A stretch of DNA of 64,000 nt from Candidatus Accumulibacter phosphatis. Its GTDB lineage: Bacteria; Pseudomonadota; Gammaproteobacteria; Burkholderiales; Rhodocyclaceae. The notes below the pieces were generated by a model. It had not been told where the DNA came from. It did not search any database and was given only the letters and a program-made list of their open reading frames with translations. Both the position numbers and the translations under genes were made by a program. The stretch's first letter is position 1. Each line of letters begins with the position of its first letter. Positions 44,939 through 53,708 of the stretch are shown in pieces. The DNA is taken from positions 43,584 to 107,583 of the forward strand of contig NZ_SPMY01000016.1 in assembly GCF_012939955.1 (NCBI RefSeq). The letters run 5' to 3'.

Positions 44939-46143
44939 ACCCGTGCGAAACTCGCCGCCGGCACCGTCGTGGCACGCCGTCCGCTCCTTCTCAAGGAAAG
45001 CGCCACCAGGCCAATGCCGACAAGCAGCCAGCTGCCTGGCTCGGGAATCGCCGACAGCATACCGTTCGCCAGAATCCGCTGGGTAGCAGCACTCGGATGG
45101 TTGATGTCCCAAAACAGGAACTCGTCGGGGTTGGGGCAGACTGTGACGGGCTCAGCGGGATCGATGGCGCCGCCGACGAAGAAATTCACCAGGCACGGCT
45201 CGGTCACGTTGGTGAATCCGAAGTCGCCGGGGTGAGCGGCCACCTGTTGCAACAGAGCAAAGGTATCGAAGGAATAAACGGTAAGGTTGGGGTTGATGCT
45301 GAACAGACCCGCGATGATCCCCTCGAGCGCAGCATTGTAGGCCGCCGACAAGCCGGTGGCCAGGAACGCGGCTCCAGGGCTCACATTAAGCTCGGGAGTC
45401 AGACCCAGGTCCGGAACGTTAGGTACCAACAGGTACTCGGCGCCAGCGGTGACCAGGCCACCGAGCACCGTCCCGACATCCTGCAGCGCTTCTTGCATGC
45501 GAAGATTGACATTGGCAAACGGGTCAGCGGAAGCGGGGTCGAACAGCAGCAGCGCGTCGCCAACGTCGTTCGAACCGGACCAGACGACGAACAGTGCGCC
45601 GGGGTCGACGAACAGTGCGTCGGGATCGACACTACCGCTGACGTCCATCGCAAACTGGGCAAATTGTCCACGCAGACTGAACGGATAAAAAGTGGCAGCG
45701 CCTAAAGGCGTAGTCACCGGGGGCACGAGTCGCTGCGTTTTCGGATCGGTTGGTACGTCAAAGCGGTGGTAACGCGAACGGGCGCCACCGACAGCGTAGT
45801 TGGTCCCGGCCGGAGGATTCGGGTCGAGCGCAGGCGGCCCCCACGGCAACAAGCCCCGCGGCTTGAGGTCGCCCCCAGCCGGCAGGTGATTGGCGGCCTG
45901 CAGCCCAGTCCATAGCAGTTCGGAATAACTTGGACCATTCTGGAAGCGCCCTGGCGAGTACGGTGGTGCGACTGGAATCGGCGTCACGCCAGTAACCGGG
46001 TTCGGAGCCCCGGTCCAGCCATACAGATTGCCGTTGTCGGACAAACTGTCGCCAAAAACGTACATGTTCGAGAAACCTGCCAAGGCCGCAACAGGCATGA
46101 CAAGTGCGACGGCCGCCAGGCAGCCAATGAGATATCTACGCAT
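44935..46143 (-). CDS. GDSL/SGNH esterase with PEP-CTERM anchor
   Basis: Exported protein of 402 residues. Signal peptide RRYLIGCLAAVALVMPVAALA; block I of SGNH hydrolases FGDSLSDNG with the catalytic Ser; WSGSNDVGD (block III Asn); and FLFWDINHPSAATQRIL with the catalytic D-x2-H. The C-terminus IPEPGSWLLVGIGLVAL then RRSGRR is a PEP-CTERM sorting signal. So a lipase or carbohydrate esterase displayed on the cell surface or matrix. ATG 46143 is preferred (G-rich site upstream); ATG 46167 would add eight residues. Sigma-54-like site at 46269-46285. Confidence 0.87.
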   Translation of the reverse strand: MRRYLIGCLAAVALVMPVAALAGFSNMYVFGDSLSDNGNLYGWTGAPNPVTGVTPIPVAPPYSPGRFQNGPSYSELLWTGLQAANHLPAGGDLKPRGLLPWGPPALDPNPPAGTNYAVGGARSRYHRFDVPTDPKTQRLVPPVTTPLGAATFYPFSLRGQFAQFAMDVSGSVDPDALFVDPGALFVVWSGSNDVGDALLLFDPASADPFANVNLRMQEALQDVGTVLGGLVTAGAEYLLVPNVPDLGLTPELNVSPGAAFLATGLSAAYNAALEGIIAGLFSINPNLTVYSFDTFALLQQVAAHPGDFGFTNVTEPCLVNFFVGGAIDPAEPVTVCPNPDEFLFWDINHPSAATQRILANGMLSAIPEPGSWLLVGIGLVALSLRRSGRRATTVPAASFARV

Positions 46144-46268
46144 GCGTAAGTCCCCCCAAAACAACATTCACCCGGATGGATTTGCTGCCCAGCACCGCCC
46201 CGACTGCCACGACCCGCCTACTGCTTTGTCACCAATCGAGACAAGTCGACAGCGCCCGGACCCTGGGA

Positions 46269-46285
46269 CGCAAAAAAACGTGCCA
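46269..46285 (-). promoter_or_regulatory. Sigma-54-like promoter of the GDSL/PEP-CTERM gene, spacing one base too long
   Basis: Minus strand TGGCACG, T7, GCG. The -24 half is a perfect consensus TGGCACG, but GG and GC are 11 instead of 10 bases apart. One T fewer in the homopolymer gives an exact consensus, and single-base errors in homopolymers recur in this window. Confidence 0.6.
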
Positions 46286-46422
46286 TCTATATATTTCATA
46301 CACTTAGCAGCCGCACAGCCTGAGACTGTAAAATTTCCCGACACCTACGAGTGCCATTGCGTCTTGGCGACGCAGGGACCAGGCTCGCTTCGGGAGGCCC
46401 GGCGGCGCGCGCCTGCAATGCC

Positions 46423-47616
46423 TCAGGCGTGTCGACGTCGGCTGATCGCCAAGCCCAAACTGGCCAGCGCAGTCAGCGAAACAATCGGCAGTGCGAGGAG
46501 GTTGAGCGTCGCCCAGCCACCGTCGCTGATCAACAGGCCGGCGGCAAATGAGGTCAGCCCCTGTACGCCAAGCACGATGAAATCGTTGCTGCCCTGCACT
46601 TTCGCTTTCTCCTCGGGGCGGCAGCTTTCAATCAGCAGGGTCGTGCCGCCGACGAAGAGGAAATTCCAGCCGATGCCGAGCAGCAGCAAGGCCCACCAGA
46701 AGTGCATCAGGCTGACACCGGACAGCGCAACACCGATGCACACCAGCACCAGGGCTGCACCGACGAGCAGCACAAGGAGCACGCCAAAGCGCTTGATCAG
46801 GTGGCCCGTGAAGAACGATGGGGCGAACATGCCGATCACGTGCCATTGCAGGATGAAAGCGGTGTCGGCGAAAGGCAGACCACAGATATCCATCGCCAAG
46901 GGCGTCGCCGTCATCAGCAGGTTCATCGTCGCGTAGCCGCAAGCGGCAGCGACGACGGCGACGATGAATGTCGGCTGGCATGCGATCTCCGCGAACGGGC
47001 GCCCGGCAGCCTGCTGTTCGCGAACAGCCGGCAACGGAATATCGAGCCGGCTGGCGATCAGCATCGCCAGCGCAGCAAATGCGGCCAGCGCGACGTAGCT
47101 CGCCAGGTAGGTCGTTGGCAGCAGATGGCGGGTCAGTATGCCGACCTGCGGGCCAATGACGCCACCGACGATGCCGCCGGCCAGAGTCAGCGAAATCGCC
47201 TTGCTGGTCCAGTCGGCCGGCGCAGCGTCGACGGCGGCAAAGCGATACTGCTGGCCAAAAGCGTTGTAGACGCCGGCAAAGACGGTTCCCAAGCACAGCA
47301 GCCAGAAGCTGGCCGCGTGCACTGCGAAAGCCGACAACAGCGCGCCAGCGATCCCGAAAGCTGCGCCAAGCATGAAACCGGCGCGCCGCCCATGGCGCTT
47401 CATGAACAGTGCCGCCGGCACGGCCGCCAGCGCAGCACCGATGACGTAGGTGGTGATCGGCAGGGTCGCCAGGCGCTGGTCGGTCGCGAGTTGCAAGCCG
47501 AGCAGGCCATTGATCGCCACCAGCGTTACCCCGTTGGTCAGCAGCAAGGCCTGCGCGGCCGCCAACAGGCCAATATTTCGCCGATAGTGCGGTGCAGCCA
47601 CCGTCACCGCAGTCAT
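46423..47616 (-). CDS. MFS transporter
   Basis: Inner-membrane protein of 397 residues with 12 hydrophobic segments. The loop between helices 2 and 3 reads FMKRHGRRAGFM, typical of MFS permeases; helices 7-12 follow a central cytoplasmic loop (REQQAAGRPFAEIA). Substrate not predictable. ATG 47616 places helix 1 (IGLLAAAQALLLTNGVTLVAI) properly; the open frame upstream overlaps mnmA and is not coding. Confidence 0.82.
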   Translation of the reverse strand: MTAVTVAAPHYRRNIGLLAAAQALLLTNGVTLVAINGLLGLQLATDQRLATLPITTYVIGAALAAVPAALFMKRHGRRAGFMLGAAFGIAGALLSAFAVHAASFWLLCLGTVFAGVYNAFGQQYRFAAVDAAPADWTSKAISLTLAGGIVGGVIGPQVGILTRHLLPTTYLASYVALAAFAALAMLIASRLDIPLPAVREQQAAGRPFAEIACQPTFIVAVVAAACGYATMNLLMTATPLAMDICGLPFADTAFILQWHVIGMFAPSFFTGHLIKRFGVLLVLLVGAALVLVCIGVALSGVSLMHFWWALLLLGIGWNFLFVGGTTLLIESCRPEEKAKVQGSNDFIVLGVQGLTSFAAGLLISDGGWATLNLLALPIVSLTALASLGLAISRRRHA

Positions 47617-47713
47617 CGTCACGGAGCGCCCCTGCAGACGACCGGCAAATGGCTCGCCGCGGCAGCCGTCGCCCTGCGCCCCCGCGCCGCGACTGCGCTG
47701 GACAGCACCCGGT

Positions 47714-48814
47714 TCAAGCGATGACGCCGCCGCCGAGGCAGACCCGGCTTTCGTAGACCACCACCGACTGGCCCGGCGTGACGGCCCACTGCGCTTCGGC
47801 AAAGCGGATCTGGCAGGAATCCGCGTCGACGCGCTCGATTTCGCAGGCGGCGTCGGCCTGGCGGTAGCGCGTCTTGGCGGTGTACACCCAGTGCGTATGT
47901 GCTGCTGCGCCGGCCACCCAGGAGAGATCCTCGGCACGCAGTTCATCGGCCAGTAGCGCCGCATGCGCGTGCCCCTGCACGACGTAAAGGGTGTTGCTGG
48001 CGATGTCCTTACGGGCCACGAACCAGGCGTCGTGGTCGCCACTGTCACCACTCTTGCCCCCTTTGACGCCACCGATGTGCAGGCCCTTGCGCTGGCCGAT
48101 GGTGTGATAGGCAATGCCATCGTGCTCGCCCAGCAGGCGCTCGTCATCGAGACTGCGAATCTCGCCCTTCTGCGGCGGCAGGTAGCGCATCAGGAACTCC
48201 TTGAACGGCCGCTCGCCGATGAAGCAAATACCCGTCGAATCCTTCTTGAGCGCGACGTGCAAGCCGGCCGCCTCGGCCCTCTTGCGTACCTCGCGCTTGT
48301 ACAGGCCAGCCAGCGGGAACAGCGTCTTTGCCAACTGCTGCTGATTTAGGCGGTGCAGGAAATAGCTCTGGTCCTTGGTACCGTCCTCGGCCTTGAGCAA
48401 CTGGAAAGCGCCGGCAAACTCGCGCACGCCGGCGTAATGTCCGGTGGCAATATAATCGGCACCGATGCTCACTGCATGCTCAAGAAAAGCGCTGAACTTG
48501 ATCTCCGAGTTACACAGCACGTCCGGGTTCGGCGTGCGACCGGCCTGGTATTCCTTGAGAAAGTGGGCGAAGACGCGCTCCTTGTAGGCGGCAGCGAAAT
48601 TCACCACTTCGACGTCGATGCCGATCCTATCGGCAATGCTGATTACATCGACCAGGTCCTGTCGCGAGGAGCAGTACTCATCGCTGTCATCGTCCTCCCA
48701 GTTCTTCATGAACAGGCCGAGCACATGCCAACCCTGCTCCTTGAGCAGCAGGGCCGCGACCGCCGAATCGACGCCGCCGGACAAGCCGACGACCACTGTC
48801 TTTGCCTCGTTCAT
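47714..48814 (-). CDS. mnmA: tRNA-specific 2-thiouridylase MnmA
   Basis: Cytosolic enzyme of 366 residues that thiolates U34 of tRNAs for Lys, Glu and Gln. PP-loop [12 protein letters not shown], catalytic cysteines in [10 protein letters not shown] and [22 protein letters not shown], and the C-terminal barrel with LSWV and [15 protein letters not shown] 48814 chosen from the conserved [14 protein letters not shown] start. Length and motifs are normal. Confidence 0.93.
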   Translation of the reverse strand: MNEAKTVVVGLSGGVDSAVAALLLKEQGWHVLGLFMKNWEDDDSDEYCSSRQDLVDVISIADRIGIDVEVVNFAAAYKERVFAHFLKEYQAGRTPNPDVLCNSEIKFSAFLEHAVSIGADYIATGHYAGVREFAGAFQLLKAEDGTKDQSYFLHRLNQQQLAKTLFPLAGLYKREVRKRAEAAGLHVALKKDSTGICFIGERPFKEFLMRYLPPQKGEIRSLDDERLLGEHDGIAYHTIGQRKGLHIGGVKGGKSGDSGDHDAWFVARKDIASNTLYVVQGHAHAALLADELRAEDLSWVAGAAAHTHWVYTAKTRYRQADAACEIERVDADSCQIRFAEAQWAVTPGQSVVVYESRVCLGGGVIA

Positions 48815-48827
48815 GCCATTGCCTTTG

Positions 48828-49508
48828 CTAGGGTTCAACATTCTGTTCCTTGCCACGACCATCGAGGACGATCTTCGGCTGCGCCCCTTCGTCCCGTCCA
48901 GCGTCGCCATCCCCGTCATCCTGGCCATCGAACCAGTCTTGCAAACCGATCACCACCGCCGGCCGACCATTGTCGCGAAACCAGGTATCGACCACATAAC
49001 GGGCCTGCTCGGCCCCTGCTTCGGCTTGCTTGGCCACGTCAGCCGTGTCGCTTGCCGGCTCGCTTGCCGCGATCTCTTCGATCTGCGCCGAATAGTGCAC
49101 CTGGAACATGTAAAGAACGCGCGATACCGGCTCCAGGACACGATGGAAACGCAGCCAGCCGCGCTCCTCCAGCAAGCGCAACAGGCGTGTGGTCGTGGTC
49201 GAGTGGTCGATGCAATCCATACGCCCGTAGACGCCATCGTCCGCCGTGTTGCCACCACGGTCGGCAGCAATCGGCGTCTGCCGGCCGGCCCAGCCATGCA
49301 ACTGGCCAATCGCCAGCGCCAGCTTCTCGCGCTCGTCGCTGGCGCTCGTTGCCGCGCCGAGAAGGGCCTGCACCTGCGCCAGTTGCGCGTCTACGTAATG
49401 CACTTGGGACTGTGCCAGACAAGCGTAGTTGTAACAGACGCTGATCGTCTCGCCAGCGCTTGCGGGTGCCATCGCCGCCAACAGCGGCAGCGCCAGCAGC
49501 CATTTCAT
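48828..49508 (-). CDS. Exported protein of unknown function
   Basis: Protein of 226 residues with a signal peptide ([17 protein letters not shown]). A Cys pair in [11 protein letters not shown] and another in [15 protein letters not shown] suggests disulfides in the periplasm; the [10 protein letters not shown] stretch is the most conserved-looking element. The C-terminal tail is Asp/Gly/Gln-rich. No enzymatic family recognised. ATG 49508 overlaps the Nudix stop (ATGA), so the two are cotranslated, and the gene is followed by mnmA 14 bases later. Confidence 0.72.
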   Translation of the reverse strand: MKWLLALPLLAAMAPASAGETISVCYNYACLAQSQVHYVDAQLAQVQALLGAATSASDEREKLALAIGQLHGWAGRQTPIAADRGGNTADDGVYGRMDCIDHSTTTTRLLRLLEERGWLRFHRVLEPVSRVLYMFQVHYSAQIEEIAASEPASDTADVAKQAEAGAEQARYVVDTWFRDNGRPAVVIGLQDWFDGQDDGDGDAGRDEGAQPKIVLDGRGKEQNVEP

Positions 49509-49951
49509 GAGCAATGGGTCAGCAGTTCCAGTGGATAGCGCTTGCCCGCCAGCCAGTCCTCGATGCAGCGCAGAACCAGCGGGCTGCGATGCTGCGCCTG
49601 CAGTGCGCGGATCTCGGCAAGCGTCAGCCAGTGCGCGGCAAGAATGCCGTTGTCAAGCGGTCGATCAGGATCATGAGCGAGGATCTCGCCGCCGAAGCTG
49701 AAGCGCAGGTAGGTCACGTCACGAGCGTCGTTGCGGCAGTTATAAACGCCAAGCAGGTACTGTGGATTCAGCGTATAGGCCGTCTCTTCGAGCGTTTCGC
49801 GGATCACCGCAGCAAGCAGCGATTCGCGGCATTCGAGGTGGCCTGCCGGCTGGTTGTAGCAGACACCGTACTCCGTTTCCTCTTCGACGAGCAGGAAGCG
49901 GCCATCGCGTTCGAGCACCGCGGCGACGGTGACGTTGGGTTTCCAGACCAT
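49505..49951 (-). CDS. Nudix hydrolase (NudJ-like)
   Basis: Cytosolic pyrophosphohydrolase of 148 residues. The Nudix box GHLECRESLLAAVIRETLEE matches G-x5-E-x7-RE-x2-EE. N-terminal VTVAAVLERDGRFLLVEEE and YNQPAGHLE resemble NudJ, which hydrolyses HMP-PP or nucleoside triphosphates, and nudJ commonly neighbours mnmA as here. ATG 49951 matches the MVWKPNVTVAAV start of the family. Confidence 0.85.
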   Translation of the reverse strand: MVWKPNVTVAAVLERDGRFLLVEEETEYGVCYNQPAGHLECRESLLAAVIRETLEETAYTLNPQYLLGVYNCRNDARDVTYLRFSFGGEILAHDPDRPLDNGILAAHWLTLAEIRALQAQHRSPLVLRCIEDWLAGKRYPLELLTHCS

Positions 49952-50057
49952 TCGACAAGCCCTGCGAATAGAGACAACACGCCATTTTACCGCCAACCGA
50001 GAAGCGAAATCGGCTAAACTTTCCGTTTCAGCATTTCCAGCAAAGGGAGAGCAAACC

Positions 50058-50978
50058 ATGTCCATGGCGGATCGCGACGGATTCATCTGGCACGACGGCA
50101 AGCTGGTGCCGTGGCGCGAGGCAACGACGCACGTGCTGACCCACACCCTGCACTACGGGATGGGCGTGTTTGAAGGCATCCGCGCCTACAAGGCCGATAA
50201 GGGTACCGCCATTTTCCGTCTCGAAGAGCACACCGACCGGCTGTTCAATTCGGCGTACATTTTCCAGATGAAAATGCCTTATGACAAGGAAACACTGCTC
50301 GAAGCGCAGAAGGAAGTGGTCCGCGCCAACGCACTCGAGTCGTGCTACATCCGGCCAATCGTCTTCTACGGTTCCGAAGCCATGGGCATCGCCGCCACGG
50401 CGATCAGTACGCACGTGGCCATCGCCGCCTGGCCGTGGGGCGCCTACCTTGGTGCCGAGGGCATGGAAAAAGGCATCCGCGTCAAGACCTCTTCATTCAC
50501 TCGCCATCACGTGAACATTAACATGTGCCGCTCGAAGTCGGTCGGCACCTACACCAACTCGATCCTCGCCCATCAGGAAGTGGCACACGACGGCTACGAC
50601 GAGGCACTGCTGCTCGACGTCGATGGCTATGTCGCCGAGGGTGCCGGCGAGAATATTTTCATCGTCAAGCGCGGCAAGCTGTACACCCCGGACCTGACCT
50701 CCTGCCTCGAAGGCATCACCCGTGCCTCGGTGCTCCAACTTGCTGATGAACTGGGCATTCCGGTGATCGAAAAGCGGATCACGCGCGACGAAGTATATTG
50801 CGCCGATGAAGCCTTCTTTACCGGCACCGCTGCTGAAGTGACGCCGATTCGTGAACTCGACAATCGCCAGATTGGTGCCGGCCACCGCGGGCCGATCACC
50901 ACCCGCATCCAGAGCCTGTACTTCGACTGCGTGAACGGCCGCATTCCGGCGCATGCAGACTGGCTCGCCTACGTCTAA
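50058..50978 (+). CDS. ilvE: Branched-chain amino acid aminotransferase IlvE
   Basis: PLP enzyme of 306 residues for the last step of Leu, Ile and Val synthesis. Fold-type IV motifs: HYGMGVFEGIRAY, IRPIVFYG, CRSKSVGTYTNSILAHQEV (PLP lysine), EGAGENIFIV, GITRASV and FFTGTAAEVTPI. AAGGGAGAG before ATG 50058. The small zinc-finger gene follows 22 bases later. Confidence 0.93.
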   Translation: MSMADRDGFIWHDGKLVPWREATTHVLTHTLHYGMGVFEGIRAYKADKGTAIFRLEEHTDRLFNSAYIFQMKMPYDKETLLEAQKEVVRANALESCYIRPIVFYGSEAMGIAATAISTHVAIAAWPWGAYLGAEGMEKGIRVKTSSFTRHHVNINMCRSKSVGTYTNSILAHQEVAHDGYDEALLLDVDGYVAEGAGENIFIVKRGKLYTPDLTSCLEGITRASVLQLADELGIPVIEKRITRDEVYCADEAFFTGTAAEVTPIRELDNRQIGAGHRGPITTRIQSLYFDCVNGRIPAHADWLAYV

Positions 50979-51000
50979 CCCAGTTTGCAAGGTTGCCACC

Positions 51001-51198
51001 ATGCCCCAGAACATCCAGCAGAAGCCCATCGCGATCGGCGCCAAGGATTTGCCCCTGCATTGCCCAACCAGCGACGCACCGCTCTGGGCTCGGCATCCGC
51101 GCGTATTTCTCGATATCACCCACACCGGGGAGGCCGTCTGCCCGTACTGCAGTGCGCACTACGTGCTGACCGGCGAATTGCCAAAGGGCCACCACTGA
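51001..51198 (+). CDS. Small zinc-finger domain protein
   Basis: Protein of 65 residues with LPLHCPTSDAPLWARHPRV, a His in DITHTGEAVCPYCSAHY and the C-x2-C pair, matching the small NDUFS6-like zinc-finger family often found next to ilvE and waaF in betaproteobacteria. Expected ligands are Cys-23 region, His and the CPYC pair. Function unknown, possibly a complex I-associated or regulatory protein. Confidence 0.8.
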   Translation: MPQNIQQKPIAIGAKDLPLHCPTSDAPLWARHPRVFLDITHTGEAVCPYCSAHYVLTGELPKGHH

Positions 51199-51243
51199 TC
51201 GTCGGCGGCTGCCGGCGACGGATAGCCGACTGAAGCAAGGCTC

Positions 51244-52260
51244 ATGAAAGCACTGATTGTCGCCCCGTCGTGGATCGGCGACACGGTTCTCGCGCAACCG
51301 CTATTCCGGCGGCTACACGAACGCACGCCAGGCCTGCAGCTTGACGCCCTCGCGCCACGCTGGGTGGCACCGGTCCTGGAGCGCATGCCGGAAATCACAC
51401 AGCTTGTCGACAGCCCCTTCGCCCACGGCGAATTGTCGCTGCAAGCACGTCATCGTCTGGCGCGCCAACTGGCGGCGGCCGGCTACCAGCGGGCCTACGT
51501 CCTGCCCAATTCACTGAAATCAGCGCTGGTGCCGTTCTTCGCCGGCATTCCCGAACGCATCGGCTTTGTCGGCGAGAAGCGCTACGGGCTGATCAACCAG
51601 CGCCATACGCTCGACAAGACTCTGCTGCCGCAGATGGCGGAACGCTTCGCCCAACTCGCCGAAACCCCCGGCGCTCCGCTACCGCGACCGCTACCCTTGC
51701 CGCGACTGACTTCGAGCCGCGAACAAGGCGCCGCAACCCGCGCCGAACTTGCCGTCGACCGCCCCGAAAAACTCGCGGTATTCTGCCCCGGCGCCGAATA
51801 CGGCCCGGCCAAGCGCTGGCCGGCACGTCATTTCGCGACCTTAGCCGACGCATTGGCAGCACGTGGCTACGCCATCTGGCTGCTCGGCTCAGCAAAGGAC
51901 CGGCCGATCGCCGACGAGATCACCGAGCTGGCCGATCGGGCCAGCGCGCCACGCAACTTTTGCGGCAGCACTTCGCTGCGTCAGGCGATCGACCTGCTGG
52001 CCGCGGCCTCTTTCGTCGTCTGCAACGATTCCGGCCTGATGCACGTCGCCGCCGCCCTCGGCCGACCGCTGATTGCCGTCTATGGCTCGTCGTCGCCCGG
52101 CTTCACGCCGCCGCTGTCGGAGCGGGCGCAGGTCATCAGCCTCGCGCTTGCCTGCAGTCCCTGCTTCAAGCGCGAATGTCCGCTTGGCCATCTCGACTGC
52201 CTGAACAAGCTCGAGCCGCTGCGCGTGCTCGACGCCTGCCTGTCGAGGAGCACGGCATGA
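51244..52260 (+). CDS. waaF: Lipopolysaccharide heptosyltransferase II
   Basis: Glycosyltransferase family 9 enzyme of 338 residues adding the second heptose to the LPS inner core. Start MKALIVAPSWIGDTVLAQPL, central FCPGAEYGPAKRWP (WaaF signature), the donor-site stretch CNDSGLMHVAAALGRPL and GSSSPGFTPPL, and CSPCFKRECPLGHLDCL near the C-terminus. A short Pro/Leu repeat around residues 143-155 is a linker insert. Stop overlaps the next gene (ATGA). Confidence 0.92.
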   Translation: MKALIVAPSWIGDTVLAQPLFRRLHERTPGLQLDALAPRWVAPVLERMPEITQLVDSPFAHGELSLQARHRLARQLAAAGYQRAYVLPNSLKSALVPFFAGIPERIGFVGEKRYGLINQRHTLDKTLLPQMAERFAQLAETPGAPLPRPLPLPRLTSSREQGAATRAELAVDRPEKLAVFCPGAEYGPAKRWPARHFATLADALAARGYAIWLLGSAKDRPIADEITELADRASAPRNFCGSTSLRQAIDLLAAASFVVCNDSGLMHVAAALGRPLIAVYGSSSPGFTPPLSERAQVISLALACSPCFKRECPLGHLDCLNKLEPLRVLDACLSRSTA

Positions 52261-52703
52261 TCGCCACCTTCGCCAGCCCCGCCGACGTCGAAGCGGCTTT
52301 TTACGACGCCATCGCGCGCGCCGATCTGCTTGCCCTGATGAGCGTCTGGGCCGACGACGAAGACATCGTCTGCATCCACCCGACCGGCCAGCGGCTGAGC
52401 GGCACAGTGGCCATCCGTGACAGCTGGCGCAGCATTTTCGCCAACAACGCGCGCCTGAAAGTTCGCCTGTCGCGCGTCCTGCGCTGGAACAGCATGCTGC
52501 TGGCGGTGCACAACGTCGTTGAAACGCTGTACATCGGCGACGAGGAAAAGGCACACGGCCCGATGCTCGCCACCAACGTTTTTCAGCGTGGCACCAACGG
52601 TTGGCGCCTGCTCGCGCATCATTCGTCGACCGCCGCCGATCGCGACCTGGCCGACAAGCGCGCCGGTGAGCGCGAGGAAACCAGCCAACGGGTTTTGCAT
52701 TGA
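52257..52703 (+). CDS. SnoaL/NTF2-like fold protein
   Basis: Protein of 148 residues of the nuclear transport factor 2 / SnoaL-like family: DVEAAFYDAIARADLLALMSVW, then DDEDIVCIHPTGQRLSGTVAIRDSW, and a final strand GWRLLAHHSST. Such proteins are small ligand-binding or isomerase-like domains; substrate unknown. GAGGAG before ATG 52257, which overlaps the waaF stop; its own stop overlaps the hydrolase start (TTGA). Confidence 0.8.
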   Translation: MIATFASPADVEAAFYDAIARADLLALMSVWADDEDIVCIHPTGQRLSGTVAIRDSWRSIFANNARLKVRLSRVLRWNSMLLAVHNVVETLYIGDEEKAHGPMLATNVFQRGTNGWRLLAHHSSTAADRDLADKRAGEREETSQRVLH

Positions 52704-53707
52704 CCGGCTACCCAGCGCCTTCCTGGCTCCCAGGCGGTCACGCCCAGACCATCTACCCACTGCTCATCAAGTCACCTTCTCCGGGTTATCGCCGCGAGCG
52801 CTGGCAAACGCCCGACGATGATTTCATTGACCTTGACTGGAGCGATCCCCGCCCGCCGTGCCTGGCGCCGGAGATTACGACCAACGCTGCGACCAACGCT
52901 GCGCCGAACTCCGCGCCGCTGCTGGTGCTGTTTCACGGTCTCGAGGGCAGTTCGGCCAGCCACTACGCAAGCTCGCTCATGCACGCCACCGCAGCCATCG
53001 GCTGGACCGGCGTAGTGGTGCATTTCCGCGGCTGCTCGGGCGAGATAAATCGCCTGCCGCGCGCCTACCATTCCGGTGACAGCGACGAGATCGACTGGAT
53101 TCTGCGCCGCCTGCAACAGCTCTTCCCGCACCGCCCGCGCTACGCCATCGGTGTCTCGCTAGGTGGCAATGCGCTGCTCAAATGGCTCGGTGAACGCGAA
53201 ACGGATGCCGCCGACTGTCTGCGTGCAGCAGCAGCGGTCAGCGCCCCGCTCGACCTCAGCGTCTCCGGCCACCATCTGGCACGCGGCTTCAACCGCCTCT
53301 ATACCCGGCACTTCCTGCACACGCTGAAGCGTAAGGCAGCCGACAAGCTGCGCCGTCACCCTGGCATTTTCGACGAGCGGCGGATGCGGGCGGCGAGCAA
53401 TCTGCACGACTTCGACGAGGCAGTCACCGCGCCGCTGCACGGCTTCGCCAGCGCCGACGACTACTGGCGACGTGCCTCGAGCAAGCCCTGGCTGGCCAGC
53501 ATTTGCCTGCCGACGCTACTGCTCAACGCGCGCAACGATCCCTTCCTGCCAGAGCAGGCGCTGCCCACAGCCAGCCAGGTATCGGCCAGCGTGCAGCGTG
53601 AATTCCCGGCGCGTGGCGGCCATGTCGGCTTCGTCGCTGGCCAGCCGCCTGGGCACCTTGATTGGCTGCCGCAGCGCCTTCTTCACCATTTCCAGAACGA
53701 GGTTTGA
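52700..53707 (+). CDS. YheT-like alpha/beta hydrolase
   Basis: Hydrolase of 335 residues of the YheT/ABHD1 group. LLVLFHGLEGSSASHYA, VVHFRGCSG, nucleophile elbow GVSLGGNALLKWLGE, LLNARNDPFLP (acid) and GGHVGFVAG (His) are present. Putative esterase; physiological substrate unknown. Start TTG 52700 overlapping the SnoaL gene stop by four bases, so translation is probably coupled. Confidence 0.86.
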   Translation: MTGYPAPSWLPGGHAQTIYPLLIKSPSPGYRRERWQTPDDDFIDLDWSDPRPPCLAPEITTNAATNAAPNSAPLLVLFHGLEGSSASHYASSLMHATAAIGWTGVVVHFRGCSGEINRLPRAYHSGDSDEIDWILRRLQQLFPHRPRYAIGVSLGGNALLKWLGERETDAADCLRAAAAVSAPLDLSVSGHHLARGFNRLYTRHFLHTLKRKAADKLRRHPGIFDERRMRAASNLHDFDEAVTAPLHGFASADDYWRRASSKPWLASICLPTLLLNARNDPFLPEQALPTASQVSASVQREFPARGGHVGFVAGQPPGHLDWLPQRLLHHFQNEV

Positions 53708-53708
53708 A

